From NCBI RefSeq assembly GCF_024436435.1, contig NZ_JAFMZP010000001.1, positions 1,054,001 to 1,118,000 on the forward strand: a stretch of DNA of 64,000 nt, written 5' to 3'. Source of the DNA: Desertivirga xinjiangensis. GTDB taxonomy: Bacteria; Bacteroidota; Bacteroidia; Sphingobacteriales; Sphingobacteriaceae. The notes beneath the pieces are model-generated. The model ran no database searches. It saw only the letters and a program-made list of their open reading frames with translations, and was not told the DNA's origin. Positions 24,942 through 33,516 of this stretch are shown here, piece after piece; the stretch's first letter is position 1, and each line of letters starts with the position of its first letter. The position numbers and the translations under genes are program-made.

Positions 24942-25127
24942 TTAAGGTTTCGAAGCGCTTTCCAACTCACCAATTGTTTCATTACTTGAAAATAACGCAA
25001 TCGAAATTCCTTTATATTCAACCAACCAATGACTTTTTTTACCGATCCTTAAAACTACACAGAAGTAAGCAAATTTTAAACTGGTTATGGAATTACTAAT
25101 GAAGCAAGATCGATATTGACTAACAAC
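24942..25127 (-). other. Unannotated minus-strand frame, probable gene remnant
   Basis: A stop-free minus-strand frame without an ATG reads 'FISNSITSLKFAYFCVVLRIG', 'KSHWLVEYKGISIALFSSN' and ends 'GELESASKP' at a TAA (24942-24944). Its composition is protein-like (alternating strands), but no start or ribosome site is seen. It is probably the end of a lost gene. Family not recognised. The rest of 24851-25343 shows nothing else. Confidence 0.3.
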
Positions 25128-25343
25128 GTGCCGGCTGCCATTGCTAGCAGTTGCCCAATTTCTTCGTCAAAATGCCAAATTAGGGGGGATTTCTAATTTT
25201 CCGAAAAGTCGTTTGTCAGCGCCAGACCACTGATAAGATACACATTGCGAGTTTCCATGCTTCTAATATAGATTGCTACTAACGTTTAAGAGCGCATGTT
25301 GCCAACGAAATATATATTACTTTTGATTAAATATAAAAGACAT

Positions 25344-25877
25344 ATGCGAAGATTATCACTTTTCATTGCGACAAGTTTGGACGGTTATATTGCAAAGCCC
25401 AATGATGACCTAAGTTTTTTGAAACTGGTAGAAAAAGAAGGTGAAGATTATGGTTATGCCGAATTTACTTCAAGGATTGATACCTGTATTATTGGCAGAA
25501 AAACATACGATTATGTGGTGAAAGAAATCGGTGTATCTCATTATGACAACGGTGAACGGGATATCTATGTGATAACAAGGACCGAAAGACCGGATGTTGG
25601 TAGAATAAAGTTTTATACCGGAAATTTACCGGATTTGATTGAAAAATTGAGAAGTGAAGAAGGAAAAAATATTTATTGCGATGGAGGGGCAGAAATAATA
25701 AACGAGTTTTTAAAAACCGACTTGGTTGATGAAATGATTATTTCAGTGGTCCCTATATTGTTAGGTAATGGAACAAAATTGTTTCAAGACGGAAGACCCG
25801 AACAAACACTGGAATTTATGAGTGCAAAAACATTTGATACAGGTTTAGTGCAGCTACATTACAAACGTCACAGCTAA
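25344..25877 (+). CDS. Dihydrofolate reductase family (RibD C-terminal-like) protein
   Basis: A 177-residue protein, start ATG at 25344 (MRRLSLFIATSLDGYIA); the earlier 25296 start adds residues without similarity. Family marks are 'SLDGYIAKPNDDLSFL', 'CIIGRKTYDYV', 'IYCDGGAEIINEFLK' and 'ISVVPILLGNGTKLF'. Members bind NADPH; most YyaP/YwjB-like copies have no known substrate and do not replace folA. AT-rich, isolated. Confidence 0.88.
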   Translation: MRRLSLFIATSLDGYIAKPNDDLSFLKLVEKEGEDYGYAEFTSRIDTCIIGRKTYDYVVKEIGVSHYDNGERDIYVITRTERPDVGRIKFYTGNLPDLIEKLRSEEGKNIYCDGGAEIINEFLKTDLVDEMIISVVPILLGNGTKLFQDGRPEQTLEFMSAKTFDTGLVQLHYKRHS

Positions 25878-26138
25878 CAATGAACTGCCGTGTGCCTTTG
25901 CAGTAATGGGTGTAATTATGGAAAAGAGCTTGTCTTATGTTTTGATACTGTATTTTCAATAAAGATTTCATAGTCACTAGAACCATAAAAAAATAAAAAT
26001 CAGTACACTTTGTGTATTACAATCGTTAAAAAGCTACAGTAAAGAGAGCCCTGTTTTCCCAGCTAAGTTCATTTCAGCCCCGGCAGAAGCTTTAGACGAA
26101 ATAGTTTACCATGGAATATTGTTTGCAGGCCAAAAGGT

Positions 26139-27224
26139 ATGCAACAGACAGACGTACTTTCGGGAGAGTTGGGGTTGGGGCCTGGAAATAAAGCGTTTAA
26201 GCTATGGCTGCCCAGGCTGGTGGTGTTTACGGCTGACGCTTTCGAAGAACCGTATGCACAAAAGATTTTGGAGCGGGTAAAACTTTATGGGTTGAAGTAC
26301 GAAGTGTCCAGGAGAGTTACAGGACTAAAAGGAGCTTCTGAAAAAGAGACCTACCAGAATGCAAAATCCACACTCGCCATTGTAAAAGCGCCACCTAGTG
26401 CGTTTTCTTTGCGTCCTATTCCTCCTAGCGCCGACTGGCAGTTTCACCTTGCCGAAGGTTGCCCGGCACATTGCCAGTATTGCTATTTAGCCGGAAGTTT
26501 GACAGGGCCCCCAGCAATTCGTGTGTTTGCTAACCTGCCAGCCATTCTCGAAAATCTCGTAAAATACACAAGCCGCTCGCAGTTCGTAACATTCGAAGCC
26601 AGTTGTTATACAGATCCTCTTAGTCTTGAACATCTAACCGGTGGTTTGCAGGAAACTATCAATTTCTTCAGCAGGCTTCAAAATACACAGCTTCGTTTTG
26701 TCACGAAGTTCGATGCTGTTGCACCACTTTTGGACCTCGAGCATCATAACAATACCCGTTGCAGAATTAGTCTTAATGCTCATTCCATAGGACGTAAGCT
26801 TGAGAGTGGTACGCCCGCAGTGTCGGCGAGGATCAGAGCATTAAGGAGCTTAGCATTGCCGAAGTCAGTAGGGGGTGGGGGATATCCAGTTGGAGTAGTA
26901 TTGGCACCTATTATGCCAATTCCTAACTGGGAGCAGGAGTATGGCCGATTGTTAGACGAACTATCTAATGAGCTGGACTTTCCGTGTGATCTTACCTTTG
27001 AGTTAATCACACACCGCTTCACGCCTGGTTCGAAAGATATTCTGCTTAAATGGTATCCGGGCACCACCCTGGAAATGGACGAGCAAGTGCGTATTGTTAA
27101 ACGCAATAAATTTGGAGGGATAAAATATGTTTATCCAAAGCTGATGATGAACGAGCTGAAAACCTTTTTTTACCGCGAAATCAGCGCACGATTCCCTTCT
27201 GCAAAGATTCTTTACTGGACCTGA
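26139..27224 (+). CDS. Spore photoproduct lyase (SPL)-like radical SAM protein
   Basis: A 361-residue protein. The 4Fe-4S/SAM motif is 'EGCPAHCQYCYLAG' (CxxxCxxC) at about residues 110-123. N-terminal 'PRLVVFTADAFEEPYAQKIL' and C-terminal 'LTFELITHRFTPGSK', 'IKYVYPKLMMNELKTFFYREI' also match the SPL family, in which a radical repairs thymine photoproducts in spores. Bacteroidota do not sporulate; their SPL-like proteins are of unknown role, perhaps DNA repair or another radical reaction. It lies before an AHSA1 protein and may share its transcript. Confidence 0.85.
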   Translation: MQQTDVLSGELGLGPGNKAFKLWLPRLVVFTADAFEEPYAQKILERVKLYGLKYEVSRRVTGLKGASEKETYQNAKSTLAIVKAPPSAFSLRPIPPSADWQFHLAEGCPAHCQYCYLAGSLTGPPAIRVFANLPAILENLVKYTSRSQFVTFEASCYTDPLSLEHLTGGLQETINFFSRLQNTQLRFVTKFDAVAPLLDLEHHNNTRCRISLNAHSIGRKLESGTPAVSARIRALRSLALPKSVGGGGYPVGVVLAPIMPIPNWEQEYGRLLDELSNELDFPCDLTFELITHRFTPGSKDILLKWYPGTTLEMDEQVRIVKRNKFGGIKYVYPKLMMNELKTFFYREISARFPSAKILYWT

Positions 27225-27260
27225 TTTTTTAATATTATATCTATCAACTTTGAATTATCT

Positions 27261-27764
27261 ATGGAAACGAAAAATGAATTAAAGGCGGTTAAGGAATTTA
27301 ACCATCCGGCAGAAAAAGTATTTTCCGCATGGACAGAGCCGGAACAGCTTAAGCAGTGGTGGCACCCAATGAATGCAAAGCTGACTGAGGTGAAAAATGA
27401 TTTAAAGGAGGGAGGCGAAATAGAGTATCGCTTTACTGCAGGCGAGCAAGAAAGCTTCAGTATCACTGGCGAATATTCTGAAGTGAAGCCAAATGAACTT
27501 CTTGTTTATAGCTGGAAGTGGCATTTGCCTCATGGTGAAGATGATTACAAGCTTTCGGTACATTTCATTTCAACAGAGGCCGGATGCCGGCTCGAAGTGG
27601 TGCAGGAGAATTTTGAGCATCAGGAACAGGTTGAGCCACACCAACAGGGATGGGAACATGGCCTGTCTAACCTGGCCAGTTTCCTCGATGGCGGCAACAA
27701 CTCAAGGCCGGCTGGAACAATTAATGACCATATTCCGATAGTAGGTTACGGCTCGTCGGAGTAA
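27261..27764 (+). CDS. SRPBCC/AHSA1 domain protein
   Basis: A 167-residue Bet v1-like fold: 'FNHPAEKVFSAWTEPEQLKQWW' at the start and 'RLEVVQENF' then 'GWEHGLSNLASFLDG' at the end, the AHSA1 pattern. Such small hydrophobic-pocket proteins bind lipids or cofactors; the ligand is unknown. Starts 36 bases after the radical SAM gene; followed by a good terminator. Confidence 0.88.
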   Translation: METKNELKAVKEFNHPAEKVFSAWTEPEQLKQWWHPMNAKLTEVKNDLKEGGEIEYRFTAGEQESFSITGEYSEVKPNELLVYSWKWHLPHGEDDYKLSVHFISTEAGCRLEVVQENFEHQEQVEPHQQGWEHGLSNLASFLDGGNNSRPAGTINDHIPIVGYGSSE

Positions 27765-27769
27765 GCATC

Positions 27770-27802
27770 AAAAAAGCCAGACATTCTGTGTTTGGCTTTT
27801 TT
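27770..27802 (+). terminator. Rho-independent terminator
   Basis: AAAAAAGCCA (27770-27779) and TGGCTTTTTT (27793-27802) are exact complements around a short loop and end in T. Five bases past the AHSA1 stop. Confidence 0.9.
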
Positions 27803-28168
27803 GCATTTTGTTGCATAATTCATGAACAGCCAGCTAAGCACGTTGCTTCAATGAAATGTGTTTGGTAATTTTATCTTACACAAAGCGACCTGAATTCAGG
27901 GCTTTTATTCCGGATATAACTAATTTCATGCCGTATTGCTAAGATTCTTACCCAGTCTGAAAAAACTGTAGAACTATTTATGAGTGCCAATACATCTTTA
28001 AACGGCTATTATTTATAATTAGTACTGATGTTTGCTTTTGTGGCACATGCCTTGCAGATACAGGGCATATACATACCCCCTAAAAATCTTTGCTGAATGA
28101 TGACAGTGAAGTCTAAGTTGTAAAAACTGGAATACTCAACGTTTGAGGAGTTTAACAAAAACTCCTGA

Positions 28169-28444
28169 CTCCAAAAATCATATCGATCCGTTATCCGGGA
28201 ATCTTCGCAAAAAGACATTAAGCGAGTACTGCCGGATTATAATACTCAATTGTCGCAAGACAGGGCATCAAAAACTCAAAAAATAATTGAAGAAGCGTTA
28301 TTAAAGGCGGGAAGAAACAACGTTAAGTTTGAAATGCTTGGCTACGGAGAAGATATTGCCAACGCTCCTTTTGAGAACAACTTGCCCGAAGAACGCTTCT
28401 ATAACAGAACGGTAATAATAGATATTATCCCGGCTAAACCATAA
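28169..28444 (+). pseudogene. OmpA-family C-terminal domain remnant
   Basis: Ending at 28444, the frame reads 'LSQDRASKTQKIIEEALLK', 'FEMLGYGEDIANA' and 'NLPEERFYNRTVIIDI', the second half of an OmpA peptidoglycan-binding domain (LSxxRA...N.PEGR..NRRV). The frame has no start codon and stops at 28166 upstream. The beta-barrel and the first half of the domain are missing. Probably the end of a lost outer-membrane protein gene. The preceding 27803-28168 shows nothing else. Confidence 0.6.
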
Positions 28445-28497
28445 TGTTTTTTCGGCTTAAGACCAAATAAAAGTTCATTAAAAAACAAATTAATCAG

Positions 28498-28953
28498 ATG
28501 AAAAAAAGTATACAGTATATTTTCGCAATTGCCGCACTATTTGCCGGATGTAACAATGGTTCAAAAACGGAAGCTCAAGCAAGGGAAGTTGCGCTTAAGC
28601 AAATCAGAGACAGCATTAAGCTGGATAGTTTTCGGGTTGCTGAAGTCAGGCAAGTTGAGCTGGCTAAAGAAAAAGCAGAACTGGCATCTTCAAAAAATAC
28701 CTCTGGCAATTCGTCTTCTCAGAAAACTTATGTCAATGGTATTTCCGAGTCGTACACCAGCAGCGAACCTGCCAGAAAAGGATGGAGCAAAGCTGCAAAG
28801 GGAGCTGTAATAGGCGCCGGAGCAGGTGCTTTAACAGGTGTGATCGTCGATAAAAAGGATGGTCGGGGAGCGGTTATAGGGGGCCTTGCCGGTGCAGGCG
28901 CTGGCTATGTCATCGGAAGATCTCAGGATAAAAAGGACGGGCGGGTTCAGTAG
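28498..28953 (+). CDS. Lipoprotein with a glycine-zipper (YMGG-like) domain
   Basis: A 151-residue lipoprotein, lipobox LFAGC at about residues 14-18, then a charged helical stretch (25-65), then a Gly/Ala-rich zipper 'AVIGAGAGALTGVIV' and 'AVIGGLAGAGAGYVIG' (100-140). Glycine-zipper lipoproteins insert hairpins into the outer membrane and are often stress-induced. The second copy of 'KKDGR' after each zipper hints at a tandem duplication. Followed by a GC-rich hairpin. Confidence 0.8.
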   Translation: MKKSIQYIFAIAALFAGCNNGSKTEAQAREVALKQIRDSIKLDSFRVAEVRQVELAKEKAELASSKNTSGNSSSQKTYVNGISESYTSSEPARKGWSKAAKGAVIGAGAGALTGVIVDKKDGRGAVIGGLAGAGAGYVIGRSQDKKDGRVQ

Positions 28954-28975
28954 GGCCCTGGGTTAATTTATGAAT

Positions 28976-29002
28976 GGGGGGCGCCTTAAACAGGCGGCCC
29001 CC
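28976..29002 (+). terminator. GC-rich terminator hairpin
   Basis: GGGGGGCGCC (28976-28985) pairs with GGCGGCCCCC (28993-29002), one mismatch, 7-base loop; no long T run follows. About 20 bases past the zipper lipoprotein stop. Confidence 0.6.
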
Positions 29003-29195
29003 TACCTGATCTCTCGTTTTATTGTGGAATCCTGACTGTGATATCAATGAAGTAATAAACGGTTTTATGAACGGTTATTATGGCCGGTCTGGTTCAACCG
29101 TTAAACTTGAGATTGTAAAGAGAGAAGGGATAACTCAGTATTGATGGTTCTGAAAAGATCGGAATATTGTTTTTACTTCCAGTAAGCATCTAAAC

Positions 29196-29223
29196 TAACG
29201 GCTTAATTTATATTAGGCCGTTA
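29196..29223 (-). terminator. Terminator of the efp gene
   Basis: TAACGGCTTAAT (29196-29207) pairs with ATTAGGCCGTTA (29212-29223), one mismatch, 4-base loop. It lies 16 bases past the efp stop on the minus strand. Confidence 0.65.
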
Positions 29224-29239
29224 AGTTTAAATCTAAACA

Positions 29240-29800
29240 TTATTTCACGCGTTCTACGTATTCTCCTGTACGGGTGTCCACTTTAATCTTATCACCCACA
29301 TTCACAAACAATGGAACCTTTATTTCGATTCCGTTTTCGGTGGTAGCATATTTTTGAGCACCTGAAGAAGTGTCTCCTTTCACTGCAGGTTCAGCGTAGG
29401 TGATTTCTAATTCAACGAAGTTTGGTGCTTGTGCCATAATTGGTTCTTCACTCTCGAAAGAAACGATCACGTTCATTCCTTCTTTAATAAACTTTGCAGA
29501 GGGTCCGAATAAGGCTTTAGGGATGTTGAACTGCTCAAAAGTTACATTGTCCATTACCACGAAATAATCACCTTCTTCATATAAATATTGGTAATCATTT
29601 GTTTCCACCCGACAAATCTCCACTTGCTCGTCTGTTCCTAGACGAGCTTCCACAATTTTTCCTGTTTTAATATTGCGAAATTTGCCTAAGTAGAAAGCGC
29701 CACCTTTGCCTGGTGTACGATGTACATGTTCTTCAACGGTTACCAGTTCACCGTTGTATCGTAGAATATTTCCTGTTTTAACTTCAGATGCCTTTGCCAT
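29240..29800 (-). CDS. efp: Translation elongation factor P
   Basis: A 186-residue three-barrel protein. The conserved loop 'VHRTPGKGGAFYLGKFRNI' has Lys in the position that is modified in many bacteria (TPGKGGA). Later barrels show 'FEQFNIPKALFGPSAKFIKEG' and the C-terminal 'VPLFVNVGDKIKVDTRTGEY', typical EF-P. It relieves ribosome stalling at polyproline. Start at 29800 (MAKASEVKTGN). No lysyl modification genes (epmA) are near; the modification state is unknown. A core gene in an otherwise accessory window, so the flanking insertions are in a stable chromosome. Confidence 0.97.
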   Translation of the reverse strand: MAKASEVKTGNILRYNGELVTVEEHVHRTPGKGGAFYLGKFRNIKTGKIVEARLGTDEQVEICRVETNDYQYLYEEGDYFVVMDNVTFEQFNIPKALFGPSAKFIKEGMNVIVSFESEEPIMAQAPNFVELEITYAEPAVKGDTSSGAQKYATTENGIEIKVPLFVNVGDKIKVDTRTGEYVERVK

Positions 29801-30017
29801 AATTTGTTTTATCAGGGACTAAAGATATGGGCTTTTTCTTTAGGCCAGAATCTGTTTTGAAATAAAGTGACAGTAATTTCAGTTTCTGCTATCCTCGTCC
29901 TGTATGGTATCTGCAATCTTCTTAGTATAACAGGTTCAGCAATTGCTGAAACTATTTTGCACAAGAAGTTTGGTAATCGGAATCAACTGTTATCTCTTTA
30001 TTTTTTAATAAAATATA

Positions 30018-30045
30018 TTGGAATCATAAAAAGTTTATACTTTCG
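30018..30045 (+). promoter_or_regulatory. Candidate promoter of the nagA operon
   Basis: TTG at 30018 and TACTTTCG at 30038-30045 fit the Bacteroidota -33/-7 pattern (TTG and TAnnTTTG) with a 17-base spacer. 65 bases before the GTG start at 30110. Confidence 0.45.
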
Positions 30046-30057
30046 TGTACGTAAACG
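30044..30057. promoter_or_regulatory. Near-perfect palindrome, likely LacI-type operator
   Basis: CGTGTACGTAAACG is symmetric about its centre except for one base pair (core TACGTA with CGTn flanks). It overlaps the end of the -7 element, the usual place for a repressor. A related sequence sits in the same position at 33484-33497. The LacI-family regulator at 32284 is the natural candidate to bind it. Confidence 0.55.
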
Positions 30058-30109
30058 TAAATCATCATGATTGCTCAGTGGGCTCATCGGATATTAACAT
30101 AAATGCTTC

Positions 30110-31336
30110 GTGGAAAAGAAAATAATATATAACGGAAAGATTATTACGCCTCATGGAATTATAGATAAAGGCTATCTTTTAATACAGGATAAAAGCATAT
30201 TCGATGTTGGTGAAGGAGATTTTGAAGTATCAGAGGATACGCAGCTGATAAATGCAGGGGGAAGATTTGTATCCCCTGGATTTATTGATATCCATGTTCA
30301 CGGGGGCGGTGGGCACGACTTTATGGACGGAACATTGGAAGCATTCTTACAAATAGCTGAAACTCATGTGAGGTATGGTACGACCGCTTTAAATCCTACA
30401 ACATTAACCAGCGAGGTCGAAGATCTGTTCGTTACACTTGATCTATATAAAACAGCCAACAAGCTCAATACGAAAGGAGCCCAGTTTATAGGAGTGCATT
30501 TGGAGGGTCCGTACTTTGCTGTAAAACAGCGGGGAGCTCAGGACCCACGGTACATACGCAACCCTGATCCTGAAGAATATCAGAAGATCCTCGACTATTC
30601 TGATGATATAGTAAGGTGGAGCGCAGCTCCTGAGCTGCCTGGAGCTATTGAATTTGGACGTTATGTAAAGGCTAAAGGCAAAGTTTTAGCATTGGCACAT
30701 ACCGATGCCATCTATGAAGAGGCCCTCGAAGGTTTTAACAATGGATATACGCTCGCTACGCACTTCTATTCCGCAATGTCAGGTGTGACCCGCAGGAATG
30801 CCCACCGGTATGCGGGTGTTGTTGAAGCAGGTTATCTTATCGATGATATGGATGTTGAAGTAATTGCTGATGGTGTACACTTACCAGCGCCTTTATTGAA
30901 ATTGGTTTATAAAATAAAAGGCCCGGACAGGATTGCACTGATAACAGATGCCATGAGAGCTGCCGGAATGCCGGAAGGCGAAAGTGTGTTGGGTAATATC
31001 GATACCGGACTCAAAGTGATTGTTGAGGGTGGGGTAGCTAAATTACCAGATTTATCTGCCTTTGCAGGGAGCGTGGCAACTGCAGACAGGTTAGTGAGAA
31101 CGATGTTGAACGAGGCGGAAATACCCTTGTTGGATGTCATAAAGATGATTTCCCTGACCCCTGCGAGAATTATGGGTATCGCTGATAGAAAAGGTTCCTT
31201 AGAAAAAGGTAAAGATGCCGATGTAGTCATTTTTGATGAGCAGATTAATATAGCGATGACTATCGTAAATGGCAGTATAAAGTACAATACGATTTATTCA
31301 AAAGAAAATTCAATAGTCGATTTAAAAACTAATTAG
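30110..31336 (+). CDS. nagA: N-acetylglucosamine-6-phosphate deacetylase
   Basis: A 408-residue amidohydrolase starting with GTG. Visible metal and catalytic motifs: 'SPGFIDIHVHGGGGHDFMDG', 'IGVHLEGPYFA', 'LALAHTDA', 'THFYSAMSG' and the catalytic Asp in 'ALITDAMRAAGM'. It removes acetate from GlcNAc-6-phosphate, the first committed step before deamination. The next gene begins one base after the stop and is a NagB-like deaminase. First gene of an operon under the putative LacI-type regulator two genes on. Confidence 0.93.
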   Translation: MEKKIIYNGKIITPHGIIDKGYLLIQDKSIFDVGEGDFEVSEDTQLINAGGRFVSPGFIDIHVHGGGGHDFMDGTLEAFLQIAETHVRYGTTALNPTTLTSEVEDLFVTLDLYKTANKLNTKGAQFIGVHLEGPYFAVKQRGAQDPRYIRNPDPEEYQKILDYSDDIVRWSAAPELPGAIEFGRYVKAKGKVLALAHTDAIYEEALEGFNNGYTLATHFYSAMSGVTRRNAHRYAGVVEAGYLIDDMDVEVIADGVHLPAPLLKLVYKIKGPDRIALITDAMRAAGMPEGESVLGNIDTGLKVIVEGGVAKLPDLSAFAGSVATADRLVRTMLNEAEIPLLDVIKMISLTPARIMGIADRKGSLEKGKDADVVIFDEQINIAMTIVNGSIKYNTIYSKENSIVDLKTN

Positions 31337-31337
31337 T

Positions 31338-32102
31338 ATGCTTAGAGAATTTAAGAAAGACCATCTAACCGTTAAAGTTTTCAATACCAGGTCAGAAATG
31401 GGAGAAGTTGCTGCCGCCGAAGCTGCCAGGGTGATAAACCAATTGCTGGTGGAAAAAGACACGCTGAACATTATTTTCGCTGCAGCGCCATCCCAAAATG
31501 AATTTTTAAACGCATTGGTACAGTCAAACATCGACTGGTCGCGAATTAACGCCTTTCATATGGATGAGTATGTTGGCTTACATCCCGAAGCACCACAGGG
31601 CTTCGCTAATTTCCTAAAAGAAAGGGTATTTGACAGAGTTAATTTTAAAAGTGTTAACTGCCTGAACGGAAATGCAGAAGATGCCGAGCAGGAAGCTGAG
31701 AGATATGCTTCTCTTCTGGATCAGCATCCTGCAGATGTTGTTTTACTGGGAATCGGTGAAAATACTCATATCGCCTTTAACGATCCTCATGTGGCAGATT
31801 TTAACGATACTAAATTGGTTAAAATTGTAGATCTGGACGAGGCCTGCAGGCAGCAACAGGTTAACGACGGATGTTTTCAGAAAATTACGGAAGTGCCAAC
31901 TCATGCATTAACTCTAACCGTTCCGGCTTTGACCAAGGCAAAATATGCTTTTTGTATGGTGCCCTCCGAAAAGAAAGCCCAGGCTATTTATCATACTTTG
32001 ACTGAAGATATCAGTGCTGATTTTCCGTCTACGATACTAAGGAAGCACGAAAATGCAATTTTATACACAGATAAAGACAGCTCTTCTCTTATTTTAAATT
32101 AA
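31338..32102 (+). CDS. Glucosamine-6-phosphate deaminase family protein (NagB-like)
   Basis: A 254-residue protein of the NagB/6-phosphogluconolactonase fold. 'FAAAPSQNEFLNAL', 'FHMDEYVGLHPEA' and 'LLGIGENTHIAFNDP' are present; the last has Thr where NagB usually has Gly (GENGHIAF). The end 'LTLTVPALTKAKYAFCMVP' is also typical. In the NagA context it should convert GlcN-6-P to fructose-6-P and ammonia, but the changed motif leaves room for a related sugar. One base after nagA. Confidence 0.85.
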   Translation: MLREFKKDHLTVKVFNTRSEMGEVAAAEAARVINQLLVEKDTLNIIFAAAPSQNEFLNALVQSNIDWSRINAFHMDEYVGLHPEAPQGFANFLKERVFDRVNFKSVNCLNGNAEDAEQEAERYASLLDQHPADVVLLGIGENTHIAFNDPHVADFNDTKLVKIVDLDEACRQQQVNDGCFQKITEVPTHALTLTVPALTKAKYAFCMVPSEKKAQAIYHTLTEDISADFPSTILRKHENAILYTDKDSSSLILN

Positions 32103-32283
32103 GCAATTATTATATTCCGGAATTTAGCCATAGATAACGACCTGAGAATAGTAGAAGCGCAGTTTTATATGACCTCTTGTCCGGACATCGTTAAACAGGT
32201 AATAGAAATGTTTATGATAAGAACCAGATGTTTCCTGGTTGTTTCTTTGGTTTATAAAAAATAACTTAGAGGAAATTTTTGCC

Positions 32284-33351
32284 ATGAAAAACATAGATGA
32301 AAAAGAGCTGGTAGGTGTAAAAGAGATTGCAAGGAGAGCGAATGTTTCCATCGCAACCGTTGACAGGGTGCTGCATAAAAGAAATGGCGTATCCTTAAAA
32401 ACAAAAGAAAAAATAGAAAGCATCATCAAAGAATTAGACTATCAACCCAATATTCTGGCTAGGAGACTGGCGTCTAAGAAAGTTCTGAAGCTGGCTGTTT
32501 TAATTCCTGAAGTTTCTGCAGAAACGGCTTTCTGGCAAGCACCATTAAACGGCATACTAAAGGCAGAGGAGGAAATAAAAAGATATGGGATCTCTATTGA
32601 AAAGTATTTTTTTGATCAGAATAACATAGCAACCTTTGAAAAGCAAACCAAACTGATCCTTGATAAAAGATATGATGGCATATTGTTGGCTCCTATGTTT
32701 ATAGACGAATCCATCGAGTTTGTAAATGCCAGTAAAAAGTATAATACGCCCTATGTGTTCATCAATTCGGATATTCCGAACCAGGATAGCTTATGCTATA
32801 TAGGACCCAACCTGTATCATAGCGGCTATATGGGAGCGCATTTGTTAAATTATTTGTTAAAGGAAGGTGAAAAGGTCTTGTTGGTAAATATTTCGAAAGA
32901 GATCAATACCCATCACCATTTGTTGAGGAAGGAGGAAGGTTTTCGAAACTATTTTACCGAGCATAATAAGAAACAAGAGGTTGTAAAGATAGATATCAGA
33001 CAAACGGATTATGCTTCGGTGGAAAGGCACCTTGATGAGATCTTTGAAAAAAACAAAGAGATCAAAGCGATTTTTGTATCCAATTCAAGGGTTTCTTCTG
33101 TTGCACGGTACGTGGAACAGCATCAGCTGAGGGGGCTCATACTTATTGGCTTCGATTTTTTGCCTGAAAATATCGACTTTCTTAAAAAAGACATCATTGA
33201 CTTCCTGATTTGCCAGAAACCGCAGGAACAGGGGTACCGGGGCATTATGGCCTTATATAATAAAATGGTACACAACATAAATACTGATAAGGTTAATTTC
33301 ATGCCGATTGATATTATCAGCAGGGAAAACTATATGTTTTATGAAAACTAG
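32284..33351 (+). CDS. LacI-family transcriptional regulator
   Basis: About 355 residues. The start at 32284 was chosen because 'DEKELVGVKEIARRANVSIA' with the HTH 'TVDRVLHKRNGVS' follows, and the upstream 32239 start adds a hydrophobic, unrelated stretch. Residues 60-355 are a periplasmic-binding-like sensor ('LAVLIPEVSAETAFW', 'GILLAPMF'). It should bind the palindrome at 30044 and respond to an amino sugar or its phosphate. It is 180 bases after the NagB-like gene, so it could have its own promoter. Confidence 0.9.
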   Translation: MKNIDEKELVGVKEIARRANVSIATVDRVLHKRNGVSLKTKEKIESIIKELDYQPNILARRLASKKVLKLAVLIPEVSAETAFWQAPLNGILKAEEEIKRYGISIEKYFFDQNNIATFEKQTKLILDKRYDGILLAPMFIDESIEFVNASKKYNTPYVFINSDIPNQDSLCYIGPNLYHSGYMGAHLLNYLLKEGEKVLLVNISKEINTHHHLLRKEEGFRNYFTEHNKKQEVVKIDIRQTDYASVERHLDEIFEKNKEIKAIFVSNSRVSSVARYVEQHQLRGLILIGFDFLPENIDFLKKDIIDFLICQKPQEQGYRGIMALYNKMVHNINTDKVNFMPIDIISRENYMFYEN

Positions 33352-33477
33352 CTGATTTTGTGAAAGAACGTGCCTTTATATTTCAGACCATAAGTGGTCT
33401 GCACTAGTACTCAAATCAAATCAGCATCAAATTATATTATTTAAAAAGAGGAATAAGTCTCTATTTAAATATATCAC

Positions 33478-33497
33478 TAATTTCGGTAACGTACACA
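33478..33497 (+). promoter_or_regulatory. Second -7 element plus operator-like half-site
   Basis: TAATTTCG (33478-33485) has the same form as TACTTTCG at 30038, and the next bases (GGTAACGTACACA) keep the ACGTA-AC half at the same spacing. Aligned over 20 bases, 14 match the nagA site. The left half of the palindrome is degenerate. 20 bases before the start at 33517. Confidence 0.45.
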
Positions 33498-33516
33498 ATT
33501 ATACAAACTGAAGTAA

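Noticed and set aside
28009-28218. 69-codon minus-strand frame
   Set aside because: Antisense to the OmpA remnant and spacer; no recognisable fold.
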